A stretch of 64,000 nucleotides of DNA from Qipengyuania citrea. GTDB lineage: Bacteria; Pseudomonadota; Alphaproteobacteria; Sphingomonadales; Sphingomonadaceae. Below are positions 43,515 through 51,892 of the stretch, one piece after another; position 1 is the first letter of the stretch, and each line of letters begins with the position of its first letter. Below the pieces are notes generated by a model. It was not told the DNA's origin. It saw nothing but the letters and a program-made list of their open reading frames with translations, and ran no database searches. The position numbers and the translations under genes are program-made. The stretch covers positions 310,001 through 374,000 of the forward strand of contig NZ_WTYG01000003.1 of assembly GCF_009828015.1 (NCBI RefSeq), in the 5' to 3' direction.

Positions 43515-44492
43515 TCAGGCGTCGAGGAAGCCGGCGAGGCGCTGGCGGATGAGCACTTCGGCTTCCGCCATGATCCCGTCGATCAATTCCTTGCAGGTCG
43601 GGATGTCGTTGATCAGACCTGCCACCATGCCGCACGACCACGCGCCTGCATCCATGTCGCCTTCGGTCATGATCCGCGGATACACGCCCGCGACTTCCTC
43701 GATGATGTTCTCGAACTTGAGGTCGTCGCCCAGCTTGCGTTCCTTTTCCAGCAGGCGTTCGACGGCATCATTGGTCATCACGCGTTCGGTGTTGCGCAGC
43801 GGGCGCATCACCAGCCGCGTGTCGAGCTCGCTCGCCGCGACGATCGCCTTTTTCACGTTCTCGTGCACCGGCGCTTCCTGGGTGGCGATGAAACGCGTGC
43901 CCATGTTCATGCCTTCCGCGCCCATGGCGAGGCTGGCAACAAGGCTGCGTGCGTCGGCCATGCCCCCGCTGGCGACAAAAGGAATGTCGAGTTCATCCGC
44001 TGCGCGCGGCAGCAGGATCATGTTGGGAATATCGTCTTCGCCCGGATGCCCGCCGCATTCGAAGCCGTCGACGCTGACCGCATCGCAGCCGATCGACTGC
44101 GCCTTGAGGCTGTGCCGCACGCTGGTGCACTTGTGGATCACCTTGACCCCGGCGTCCTTGAAATAGGGCAGCACCTGCGCGGGATTGTTGCCCGCGGTCT
44201 CGACCGCCTTGACGCCGCCGTCGATGATCGCCTTGACCAGGCCGGGATAATCGGGCGCGTTCACCGTCGGCAGGAAGGTCAGGTTCACGCCAAAGGGCTT
44301 GTCGGTCATATCCTTGCAGCGCGCGATCTCGTTCGCCAGCTTCTCGGGCGTACCCTGCGTCAATCCGGTGATGATGCCCAGCCCGCCCGCATTCGAAACC
44401 GCGGCCGCCATTTCCGCGAAACCGACATAATGCATGCCGCCCTGGATGATGGGGTGCTCGATGCCGAACATTTCGGTGATGCGGGTTTTCAT
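43515..44492 (-). CDS. Nitronate monooxygenase / enoyl-reductase-like flavoprotein
   Basis: This 325-residue FMN TIM-barrel protein has HPIIQGGMHYVGFAEMAAAV at the start, GGLGIITG, VNLTFLPTVNAPDY, and the phosphate-binding blocks VDGFECGGHPGEDDI and VASGGMADARSL, then GAEGMNMGTRF. This is the nitronate monooxygenase (2-nitropropane dioxygenase) fold. Members of the same fold act as FabK-type enoyl reductases or as the IpdC reductase of steroid ring catabolism, so the NMO name is only a family label. Its place between an acyl-CoA dehydrogenase and a flavin reductase gene suggests a CoA-thioester substrate. Gaps of 14 and 60 bp fit one transcript. Confidence 0.9.
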   Translation of the reverse strand: MKTRITEMFGIEHPIIQGGMHYVGFAEMAAAVSNAGGLGIITGLTQGTPEKLANEIARCKDMTDKPFGVNLTFLPTVNAPDYPGLVKAIIDGGVKAVETAGNNPAQVLPYFKDAGVKVIHKCTSVRHSLKAQSIGCDAVSVDGFECGGHPGEDDIPNMILLPRAADELDIPFVASGGMADARSLVASLAMGAEGMNMGTRFIATQEAPVHENVKKAIVAASELDTRLVMRPLRNTERVMTNDAVERLLEKERKLGDDLKFENIIEEVAGVYPRIMTEGDMDAGAWSCGMVAGLINDIPTCKELIDGIMAEAEVLIRQRLAGFLDA

Positions 44493-44552
44493 GTGCTGTG
44501 CCTCTTCCCTTGGTTGCTTTTCGCAACGGGTATCGGCGCAAACGCGCTGAGT

Positions 44553-45143
44553 CTAGCGCTTCGCCACAGCTTCGAGAGCGGCCAGCAGGTCGGCCCCGCT
44601 CGCCGTAAGGGAAAGTCCGGTGCCCGCGCGTTCGGCCAGCCCTTCGCGTTCGAGGTCTTCGCCGGTCGGAGCCCGCATCACGCGGCCGTAGCGCCCGCCG
44701 TGATAGATCAGCGGGTCAGCCTCGCGCCGATCGAAGTCGACGACTTCGCCGAGGAAGATCGCATGGTCGCCGCCTTCATATTCGAAGCGCGCGCGGCAAC
44801 CGAACCGAGCGGCATAACCCGCCAGCAGCGGGGCGCCCTCCGGCCCATCGACATCCTCGACCCCGGCGAACTTGCCATCGCCCGGGCGGGCGAACCGGTC
44901 GGACATCGCCTGCTGATCCGCCGCAAGGACGTGCACCGCCCAATTGTCGGCATCGCGAAAGACCGGGAGGCTGCCCGAGCGCAGCGACAGGCTCCACAGC
45001 ACCATCGGCGGATCGAGGCTGACCGAATTGAAGCTGTTCGCTGTCAGCCCGTACGGCCGCCCTGCTTCGTCGCGCGCGGTCACAATGGTCACGCCGGTGA
45101 CGAAGCTGCCGAGCGCATCGCGGAAAGCCTGGGGATCGAACAT
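44553..45143 (-). CDS. Flavin reductase family protein
   Basis: This 196-residue protein has the DIM6/NTAB flavin-reductase fold: FVTGVTIVTARDEAGRPYGL, TANSFNSVSLDPPMVLWSL, LPVFRDADNWAVHVLAADQQ and ARFGCRARFEYEGGDHAIFL. It would supply reduced FMN or FAD to a partner monooxygenase; no such monooxygenase is seen in the window unless the NMO-like neighbour serves. The final 40 residues (LEREGLAERAGTGLSLTASG) are an extension beyond the core domain. The ATG at 45143 precedes FDPQAFRDALGSFVTG. It is the first gene of the minus-strand group and diverges from the cysQ-like gene. Confidence 0.9.
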   Translation of the reverse strand: MFDPQAFRDALGSFVTGVTIVTARDEAGRPYGLTANSFNSVSLDPPMVLWSLSLRSGSLPVFRDADNWAVHVLAADQQAMSDRFARPGDGKFAGVEDVDGPEGAPLLAGYAARFGCRARFEYEGGDHAIFLGEVVDFDRREADPLIYHGGRYGRVMRAPTGEDLEREGLAERAGTGLSLTASGADLLAALEAVAKR

Positions 45144-45329
45144 CGGCTTCCCAGCTAGTCGCGCCCCGGCATTTGGGCAACCATGGAGACGCGCAAAGCC
45201 CGTAGCTGCAAGAAAGCTGCAGCGCGGGGCGGGCAAAATTGCATCTGGCCTGCCTCAGGGGGTTCGCAGCGCGGGCGGTCTCTGCCATGCGCATCGGCCA
45301 CCCTTACCAGCCAGGAATACCTTGCCGTG

Positions 45330-46061
45330 ATGACCGATGCCGAACTCGCCGCCCACCTAGCCGAGGTTGCCGGAAAGATCCTGCTCGAAGTGCGCGGTAG
45401 CGGGGTCTTCCAGGGCAAGAGCCTGGGCAAGGCGGGCGACGAGACCGCCAACCAGTTCCTCGTCCATGCGCTACGCGAACAGCGGCCGGAAGACGGCCTG
45501 CTCAGCGAGGAAAGCAAGGACACCGACGAACGGCTGGCGAAGAGCCGCGTGTGGATCGTCGATCCGGTGGATGGCACGCGCGAATATGGCGAAGAGCGCG
45601 CAGACTGGGCCGTGCATGTCGCCCTATGCATCGACGGCAGGCCCGAAATCGGGGCCGTCGCCCTGCCCGGTCTTGGCCTGGTGCTACGCACCGACACGCC
45701 TGCCGCTGTGCCCGACGCAGCCGGAACGCCTCGCATGGTGGTCAGCCGGACTCGGCCGGCAGCCGAGGCGGTCAGCGTGGCGGAAACGATCGGCGCCGAG
45801 CTGGTCGGCATGGGCAGCGCCGGGGCCAAGGCGATGGCCGTTGTTCGGGGCGAAGCGGAAATCTACCTGCACACCGGCGGCCAGTACGAATGGGACAGCG
45901 CCGCCCCCGCAGCGGTGGCACTTGCGCATGGCCTGCATGCCAGCCGGATCGACGGCTCTCCGCTCACCTACAACCAGCGTGACACCTACATGCCCGACCT
46001 GCTTATCTGCCGGACCGAATGGGCCGAGCGGGTGCTGGAAGAGGTCGCCCGGCTGGGCTGA
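45330..46061 (+). CDS. 3'(2'),5'-bisphosphate nucleotidase, CysQ-like
   Basis: This 243-residue phosphatase of the inositol-monophosphatase superfamily has the metal-binding signatures LLSEESKDTDERL, VWIVDPVDGTREYGEERADW and the C-terminal YEWDSAAPAAVALAHGLHAS. CysQ removes the 3'-phosphate of PAP, a by-product of sulfate assimilation and sulfotransfer; relatives hydrolyse inositol phosphates. The ATG at 45330 is preceded by GTG and gives MTDAELAAHLAEVAG. It diverges from the flavin-reductase gene. Its TGA stop abuts the TCA that is the stop of the opposite citE-like gene, so there is no spacer between them. Confidence 0.88.
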   Translation: MTDAELAAHLAEVAGKILLEVRGSGVFQGKSLGKAGDETANQFLVHALREQRPEDGLLSEESKDTDERLAKSRVWIVDPVDGTREYGEERADWAVHVALCIDGRPEIGAVALPGLGLVLRTDTPAAVPDAAGTPRMVVSRTRPAAEAVSVAETIGAELVGMGSAGAKAMAVVRGEAEIYLHTGGQYEWDSAAPAAVALAHGLHASRIDGSPLTYNQRDTYMPDLLICRTEWAERVLEEVARLG

Positions 46062-46955
46062 TCAGTCTTCTACCTGTGCCAGCAATTGCCGGGCGCGGGA
46101 CAGGTGCGGGCGGTCGAGCATGCCGCCCTTCCAGCCGATCGTGCCGGCACCGGGATTGGCTTCGAACAGATCGACGATCTCGCGCGCTTCGGCCACTTCC
46201 TCATCGGAGGGAGTGAAGGCTTCGTTGATCACCGGCACCTGCGCCGGGTGGATCGCCAGCATGCCGCGATAGCCTTGACGGCGCACCTCGATCGCGCGCT
46301 TGCGCAGCGCCTGGAGATCGCGGAAATTGGTGTCGATCGTTTCTACCGGCACGACTTCGGCCGCCGCGGCGCCCAGCAGGCACAGGCTGCGTGCCAGCTT
46401 GTAGGTAAAGGCGAAATCGCCTTCGAAATCCTTGTTGCTCTGCGCGCCGAGCGAATCGGCCAGGTCTTCCGCGCCCCAGGTCATTGCCGCTAGGCGCGGC
46501 GCACCGCCGTAGTTGCCGGTAGTGAACATGGCTGCGGCGGTTTCGGTCACCAGTGCAATCACCGGGGTCGATCCGGTCGCGATCCCGTTCTCGTCTTCGA
46601 GCGGAGTGATGAGCCGGTCGAGTTCTTCGACATCGTGGCGGCCACGCGACTTGGGCAACATGATCCCGCCCGGCCGAGCGGGTATGACGGCGGCCAGATC
46701 GTCGGCGGCCCACGGCCCGTCGAGCGGGTTGATCCGCACCCACAGACGCGCGCGTTCGTTTTCGCTCTTGCCGGACAGGAATTCGGCGATGCTCGCGCGT
46801 GCACCTTCCTTGCCGCTTTCGACCACCGCATCCTCGAGATCGAAGATCACGATATCGGCGTCGCCTTCGGCGGCTTTCGCCATCTTTTTCACGCTGTCGC
46901 CGGGAGCGAACAGCCAGCTGCGCATGCGGATTCGGGTAGGCTGAATATCGGTCAT
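46062..46955 (-). CDS. HpcH/HpaI aldolase/citrate lyase family protein (CitE-like)
   Basis: This 297-residue TIM-barrel lyase has RSWLFAPGDSVKKMAKAAEG, the phosphate/CoA-contact DADIVIFDLEDAVVESGKEG, LWVRINPLDGPWAADDL and VIALVTETAAAMFTTGNYGG. The metal-binding acidic residues are in TWGAEDLADSLGAQ. The family cleaves or forms CoA esters such as malyl-CoA, citramalyl-CoA or beta-methylmalyl-CoA. The conserved C-terminal end is GMLAIHPAQVPVINEAFTPS. It could finish the breakdown of a branched or dicarboxylic acyl-CoA made by neighbouring enzymes. It is divergent from the plus-strand acyl-CoA dehydrogenase pair (107 bp apart). Confidence 0.9.
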   Translation of the reverse strand: MTDIQPTRIRMRSWLFAPGDSVKKMAKAAEGDADIVIFDLEDAVVESGKEGARASIAEFLSGKSENERARLWVRINPLDGPWAADDLAAVIPARPGGIMLPKSRGRHDVEELDRLITPLEDENGIATGSTPVIALVTETAAAMFTTGNYGGAPRLAAMTWGAEDLADSLGAQSNKDFEGDFAFTYKLARSLCLLGAAAAEVVPVETIDTNFRDLQALRKRAIEVRRQGYRGMLAIHPAQVPVINEAFTPSDEEVAEAREIVDLFEANPGAGTIGWKGGMLDRPHLSRARQLLAQVED

Positions 46956-47062
46956 CCGCGCGCTTGAGACGCAAAGCGGAGCGTTCGTCAAGCATGCCCT
47001 AGCGTATTTCCGTAAGCGTAAACTTTGCGATATGCACTGCGACGGAGAAGGAGGAGAGACCC

Positions 47063-48274
47063 ATGGCAACCCAGCTAGAACCGGACATTCATGCCGATGA
47101 GGAGGCATTCCGCACCGAAGTGCAGCAATTCCTCGCGGCCAATTTCCCTGCCGAACTGAAAGGCAAGGCCAATGCGCTGGCCGGGGTCGACGGCCCGACC
47201 GACGAAACGCCTGCGCAGACCAGATGGCGCGAAGCCGTGGGCGGGCGCGGATGGGGCACCCCGACATGGCCGAAGGAATATGGCGGGGGCGGCCTGACCA
47301 AGGCGCAGGCCAAGATCGTCGAGCAAGAATTCGCCAAGGTCGGGGCCTACAACCCGATCGGCGGCATGGGCGTGATGATGTTCGGTCCGACGCTGCTGGA
47401 GTATGGCAGCGAGAAACAGAAGCAGGAGCATATCCCGCCGATCTGCCGCGGCGAGATCCGCTGGTGCCAGGGCTATAGCGAACCCAATGCCGGGTCCGAT
47501 CTCGCCAATCTGCAGACCTTCGCCGAAGACAAGGGTGATCACTACATCGTCAATGGCCAGAAGACCTGGACCAGCGGCGGCCAGTGGGCGGACAAGTGCT
47601 TCGCCATCGTCCGCACCGACAAGAGCGACAAGCACCGCGGCATCAGCTTCATGCTGATCGACATGGATGCCCCCGGCGTGGAAGTGCGTCCGATCACCAT
47701 GATCAGCGGCACCAGCCCGTTCTGCGAAACCTTCTTCAGCGACGTCAAGGTGCCGAAGGAAAACCTCGTCGGCGAGGAAGGCCAGGGCTGGACGATCGGC
47801 AAGCGCCTGCTGCAACACGAGCGGACCAATATTTCGGGCGGCGGGCGGCTCGCCAGCATGATGGGCCGCAGCCTCGGCGAGATTGCCAAGCGCTACGGCA
47901 AGACCGATGCCGATGGCGAACTGGCCGACAAGGTCCTGCGCGACAAGATCGCCGACTTCGAAATCCGCTGGAACAGCTTCCTGCTCACCGCGCGCCGCGC
48001 GGTGGAGGAAAGCAAGGCGCAGGGCGGCGTGTCGGAAATCAGCTCGGTGCTCAAGAAGCTCGGCACCAAGCTGAGCCAGGAACGCAGCGAGTTGCTGATA
48101 GAGATCCGCGGCCTGCAAGGGCTCGGCTGGGAAGGCGACGAATTCACCGACGGCGAACTCGAAGCAGTGCGCGGCTGGCTCTTCGGCAAGGCCACCACGA
48201 TTTACGGCGGCTCGACCGAAATCCAGAACAACATCATCGCCAAGCGTGTGCTCGGCATGCTCGACCACCAGTAA
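47063..48274 (+). CDS. Acyl-CoA dehydrogenase, probable catalytic subunit of a pair
   Basis: This 403-residue FAD enzyme has GWGTPTWPKEYGGGGLTKAQ near the N-terminus, the FAD loop WCQGYSEPNAGSDLANLQTF and VNGQKTWTSGGQWADKCF. The catalytic Glu appears to lie on helix G (KRLLQHERTNISGGG), because the C-terminal position used in medium-chain enzymes is Gly (TIYGGSTEIQNNI). The ATG at 47063 follows GGAGGAGAG. It is 18 bp upstream of a second, shorter dehydrogenase-like gene that lacks key residues. This layout resembles heteromeric FadE pairs of sterol side-chain degradation. The two probably act as one enzyme. Confidence 0.93.
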   Translation: MATQLEPDIHADEEAFRTEVQQFLAANFPAELKGKANALAGVDGPTDETPAQTRWREAVGGRGWGTPTWPKEYGGGGLTKAQAKIVEQEFAKVGAYNPIGGMGVMMFGPTLLEYGSEKQKQEHIPPICRGEIRWCQGYSEPNAGSDLANLQTFAEDKGDHYIVNGQKTWTSGGQWADKCFAIVRTDKSDKHRGISFMLIDMDAPGVEVRPITMISGTSPFCETFFSDVKVPKENLVGEEGQGWTIGKRLLQHERTNISGGGRLASMMGRSLGEIAKRYGKTDADGELADKVLRDKIADFEIRWNSFLLTARRAVEESKAQGGVSEISSVLKKLGTKLSQERSELLIEIRGLQGLGWEGDEFTDGELEAVRGWLFGKATTIYGGSTEIQNNIIAKRVLGMLDHQ

Positions 48275-48292
48275 GATAGGGGAGCACAGACA

Positions 48293-49363
48293 ATGGCAGT
48301 TCTCAACGAAGAACAGGAAATGCTGCGCGACATGGCGCGCGACTGGGCGACCAATGAAAGCCCGGTGGCAGAATTTCGCAAGGTCCGTGCGGCCGGCGAA
48401 CCTCAGGCCTATAATACCGAAGCCTATGCCACGATGGCGGAAATGGGCTGGGCCGGGGTGATCATCCCCGAAGCGCATGGCGGGTCCGATTTCGGCTTCA
48501 TGTCGGCAGGCCTCGTGGTCGAGGAACTGGGCAAGACGCTGACCGCCAGCCCGCTGGTCGCGACGACGATCGCCGCGAGCGCGATCATCCTTGGCGGCAG
48601 TGACGAACAGAAAGCCAAATGGCTGCCCAAACTCGCCAGCGGCGAAACCGTGGCGACGCTCGCGGTCGATGAAGGCGCGCATCACGATCCCTCCGCCATC
48701 GAAGCCAGCGTGTCGGGCGGCAAGCTGTCGGGCAAGAAGGCCTTCGTCCACGAAGCGCATGGCGCCGACCTGTTCGTGGTCGCGGCCAGGGACGGGCTCT
48801 ACCTGGTCGAAAAGGGTGACGACGTCACGCTGACCACGCGCAAGCTGACCGACCAGCGCAGCCATGCCGATGTGGCGTTCGATGGCGCCGCGGCGGAAAA
48901 ACTCGAAGGCGGCGGCGATACGCTGCTCGACGATGTGCTCGACCGGGCGCGCGTGCTGGCGGCTGCCGAAATGCTCGGCATGGCGCAGCAGGTGTTCGAC
49001 ACCACGCTCGATTATCTGAAGCAGCGCGTACAGTTCAACCAGGTGCTCGCCACCTTCCAGTCGCTCCAGCACCGCATGGCCGACCTGTTCGCCGATCTGG
49101 CGCAGATGCGCTCGGCGGTGGAAGCCGGTCTGCAGGCGGTCGATGGCGGCTTCGGTGTGGCCCGCGCGGCCACGATCGCCAAGGCCGAAGCCAACCGCGT
49201 GCTGCACGTGATCAGCAACCAGGGCATCCAGCTGCATGGCGGCATCGGCATGACCGATGAATACGACATCGGCTTCTACCTCAAGCGCGCGCGCGTGCTC
49301 GAGGCGAGCTGGGGATCGACGAGCTATCTCAAGGACCGGTTCGCCAAGTTGTCCAGCTATTGA
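48293..49363 (+). CDS. Acyl-CoA dehydrogenase-like protein, possible non-catalytic partner
   Basis: This 356-residue protein has the ACAD fold (MAVLNEEQEMLRDMARDWAT; YNTEAYATMAEMGWAGVIIP; LHGGIGMTDEYDIGFYLKRA). However, neither usual Glu position is occupied: helix G reads LDRARVLAAAEMLG, and the C-terminal position reads ASWGSTSYLKDR. The FAD/substrate loop is also altered (TLAVDEGAHHDPSAIE). Such subunits occur as partners in alpha2-beta2 acyl-CoA dehydrogenases. It follows the catalytic-looking subunit by 18 bp and precedes an MFS gene by 9 bp. I conclude it is probably a structural partner, though the Glu could lie at an unusual place. Confidence 0.88.
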   Translation: MAVLNEEQEMLRDMARDWATNESPVAEFRKVRAAGEPQAYNTEAYATMAEMGWAGVIIPEAHGGSDFGFMSAGLVVEELGKTLTASPLVATTIAASAIILGGSDEQKAKWLPKLASGETVATLAVDEGAHHDPSAIEASVSGGKLSGKKAFVHEAHGADLFVVAARDGLYLVEKGDDVTLTTRKLTDQRSHADVAFDGAAAEKLEGGGDTLLDDVLDRARVLAAAEMLGMAQQVFDTTLDYLKQRVQFNQVLATFQSLQHRMADLFADLAQMRSAVEAGLQAVDGGFGVARAATIAKAEANRVLHVISNQGIQLHGGIGMTDEYDIGFYLKRARVLEASWGSTSYLKDRFAKLSSY

Positions 49364-49372
49364 GACCGGCGA

Positions 49373-50674
49373 TTGAGCGACGCTAACGCCTCTTCGGGCG
49401 ACACCGCAGGGGCGCTCCCGGACGACGATGTCTGGGGGCGCCACAGCGCCTTCATGGAAGCCAATCTCCGGCGCAACTACACTACCAACCTGACGCATGG
49501 CGTATTCGGGATGACGGGCTTTCGCCTGATCTACGCCCCCACGATCATCCCCGCCTACCTCTACCTGCTGACCGGCAGCGCCGCCGCAGTCGGCCTCGGC
49601 ACCGCGCTGTTGCAGCTGGGCGGCACAGTATCGCCGATCCTGTCGGGGGCGCAGGTCGAAAGCCGCAAGCGTATCCTGCCCTATGCGATCACCGTGGGGT
49701 CAATGATGCGGGTGATGGTCCTCGTGCTGGCGATCGCGGCCTGGACGCTCGAAGGCACCGCATTGCTGGTGGTCACGCTCGCCAGTTTCCTGCTGCTCGG
49801 TTTCTTCAGCGGGGCGCAGCGGGTGGCGTTCCAGATGCTGATGGCCAAGCTGATCCCGATCGACCGGCGCGGCCGGCTCCAGGGCATACGCAACATGGTC
49901 GGCGGCCTCATTGCCGCCGTGCTCGCCTGGGTGGCGGGCCATTATTTCATCGAGCAGCAATGGCTGGGCAATGGCTATGCCACCACCTTCCTGCTGGCTT
50001 TCATCCTGACCTCGGTCGGGCTGTTCGTATTGCGGCTGGGGATCCGCGAACCCGATGCCCCGCAGCGGCGGCCCGCCATCCCGCTGCGCGAACGGATCGG
50101 CCAGTTCGGCGACCTGCTTCGCCACCGCGATTTCCGCGCGTTCCTGTGGGCGCATGGCCTCGCCGCGATCGCGCGCGTCGGCCTGCCCTTCTGGACGCTC
50201 TATGTCGGCGACCGGCTGGGCCTCGACGGCGCGCTGATCGGGACGCTGAGCTTCGCCTTCCTCGCGGCCGACACGATGTCGAACCTCGTCTGGGGATCGC
50301 TGGGAGACCGCTTCGGTTTCCGCGCGGTCTATCTCGGCGCGCTGATCAGCAGCCTGGTGGGCATGCTGCTGCTCGTGCTGGGCGAAGGCTGGCTGGTCTA
50401 TGCCAGCTTCGTCTTCCTGGGCTTCGGGTTTTCGGGCTGGATGATGGCCGCGGTCACACTGGTGCTCGAATTCGGCGAGCACGAGGACATTCCCATGCGA
50501 CTGGCGCTGACGACCACGGTCGAGGGCGGCGTGTCCTCGGTCGGCCCGATCCTCGTCGGGTTGAGCATCGCGGCACTGGGCTATGCCCCGCTGATCGTTG
50601 CCGCCTTCGCTTCGCTGCTGGCCAGCCTCGCGCTGATGCTGTGGCGCGTGCGCGAACCGCGCACCTCAGCGTGA
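49373..50674 (+). CDS. MFS transporter
   Basis: This 433-residue protein has about 12 hydrophobic segments typical of the major facilitator superfamily, for example GLGTALLQLGGTVSPILSGA, RVMVLVLAIAAWTLEGTALL, LIGTLSFAFLAADTMSNLVW and YASFVFLGFGFSGWMMAAV. The loop after the fourth segment, AKLIPIDRRGRLQGIRNMVG, carries charges typical of the MFS A-motif region. The start is uncertain: TTG at 49373 gives the full length, while an ATG at 49454 (MEANLRRNY) would be shorter but still keep all helices. It lies 9 bp after the dehydrogenase pair and may carry the pathway's substrate or product. Its 3' end overlaps the TetR gene by 9 bp. Confidence 0.9.
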   Translation: MSDANASSGDTAGALPDDDVWGRHSAFMEANLRRNYTTNLTHGVFGMTGFRLIYAPTIIPAYLYLLTGSAAAVGLGTALLQLGGTVSPILSGAQVESRKRILPYAITVGSMMRVMVLVLAIAAWTLEGTALLVVTLASFLLLGFFSGAQRVAFQMLMAKLIPIDRRGRLQGIRNMVGGLIAAVLAWVAGHYFIEQQWLGNGYATTFLLAFILTSVGLFVLRLGIREPDAPQRRPAIPLRERIGQFGDLLRHRDFRAFLWAHGLAAIARVGLPFWTLYVGDRLGLDGALIGTLSFAFLAADTMSNLVWGSLGDRFGFRAVYLGALISSLVGMLLLVLGEGWLVYASFVFLGFGFSGWMMAAVTLVLEFGEHEDIPMRLALTTTVEGGVSSVGPILVGLSIAALGYAPLIVAAFASLLASLALMLWRVREPRTSA

Positions 50675-51892
50675 CGGTGCCAGCACGCCTTCCGACATGA
50701 CCGACAGATAGGTCTCGATCGCTTTTTCCGGTTGTTCGAAACGCGCCGCCCAGTGCCGCGCCTCATAGGCTGAGTTGACCGTCGACATGATCACCTGGCC
50801 CGCCACCAGCGGATCGATAGGACGCACCGAACCATCGGCAATCCCGTCGATCAGCATGCCCGCAAAGCGGCGGGCCAGCCGGTTGGACCGCGTGACGACG
50901 CCGCTCTTGTGTTCGGTATCCAGCGCCTGCAGCGCGGTGGTGCGCAGCAGCGGCGTGCGGTCGAAGAACTGCAGGTCGACCAGCTCCGCCAGCACGCTCG
51001 ACAGGCGTTTCCAATAGTCGGTGCCGATATCGCGGCCCGCGATCTGCACGGTGGAAAGCCGGTCGTAGCTCTGCTGGAAACAGGCCAGCACCAGATCGTC
51101 CTTGGCTTCGTGGTGGTGGTAGAAACTGCCCTTGGTGACATTCAGGCTTTCGGCGATGCGGTTGACCGAGGCGCCGCGATAGCCGCGCTCGTTGATCATC
51201 ACGGTCGCGGCGCGCAGGAAGGCCTCGTTCTGCGTCGCATCGTCGTCTTCCCCCGTCCGCCAGCCGCCCGTCAGCGGTTCGGGTTCGAACCGGCCGCGCT
51301 GCGCCGGCAGGCCATGCGCCAGAACGTCGAACAGCCGTTCCTCGATGCGCGCGAAATCGAGCACCGAATAGCGGATCGACCACACCGGCCACCACATCAT
51401 CGCTTCGAGCAGGATATGCGCGCGCGCCGAAAACAGCGCGCGTTCGGCGTTGTCGTGCCATTCGCCGAAGAAACGCCGCACCAGATCGACCACGCGCAGG
51501 TAATGCGCCATCAGCGGATCCTGCACTTCGGGATCGAGCGTGCGGATTTCCGACAGCGCCACTGTCAGCCCGCGTTCGCCCGCGCGGATACGCTTCCTCA
51601 GCTCGACATGCGCAGCGATGAAATGGCGCAGCCGCGCGGCGGGATCGGCCTGCGACAGCGCCTCGCGCGCAATGTCTTCCATCAGCGTCAGCGTCTGGTC
51701 GTATACGGCAACGACCAGCTGTTCCTTGCGCGGGAAGTAATAGGTGACGCTGGTGGCGTTGAGCCCGATTGCGCGCGCCACTTCGGCCAGCGTGGTCGCC
51801 TGGACCCCGACCTCGTTGATCAACACCGCCGCGGCATGGACGATCGCTTCGCGCTTCTCGCCGAACTTGCGGGTCGCCGCTGGCCGGATCAT
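50666..51892 (-). CDS. Tandem TetR-type regulator (two TetR modules in one protein)
   Basis: This 408-residue protein contains two complete TetR DNA-binding domains. The first is at residues about 9-60 (EAIVHAAAVLINEVGVQATT, LAEVARAIGLNATSVTYYF). The second is at about 218-268 (FLRAATVMINERGYRGASVN, RIAESLNVTKGSFYHHHEAK). Each is followed by its own helical ligand-binding part. Most TetR proteins have about 200 residues and work as dimers, so this fused form may act as a built-in pseudodimer. It shares ATGA with the end of the upstream acyl-CoA ligase gene, so it is coupled to it. It overlaps the convergent MFS gene by 9 bp. It probably senses an acyl-CoA or pathway intermediate; that is inference. 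Confidence 0.88.
   Translation of the reverse strand: MIRPAATRKFGEKREAIVHAAAVLINEVGVQATTLAEVARAIGLNATSVTYYFPRKEQLVVAVYDQTLTLMEDIAREALSQADPAARLRHFIAAHVELRKRIRAGERGLTVALSEIRTLDPEVQDPLMAHYLRVVDLVRRFFGEWHDNAERALFSARAHILLEAMMWWPVWSIRYSVLDFARIEERLFDVLAHGLPAQRGRFEPEPLTGGWRTGEDDDATQNEAFLRAATVMINERGYRGASVNRIAESLNVTKGSFYHHHEAKDDLVLACFQQSYDRLSTVQIAGRDIGTDYWKRLSSVLAELVDLQFFDRTPLLRTTALQALDTEHKSGVVTRSNRLARRFAGMLIDGIADGSVRPIDPLVAGQVIMSTVNSAYEARHWAARFEQPEKAIETYLSVMSEGVLAPSR

Noticed and set aside
47075-49498. An 807-codon minus-strand frame opposite two acyl-CoA dehydrogenases
   Set aside because: Both plus-strand genes have start signals and complete motifs; the opposite frame has none.
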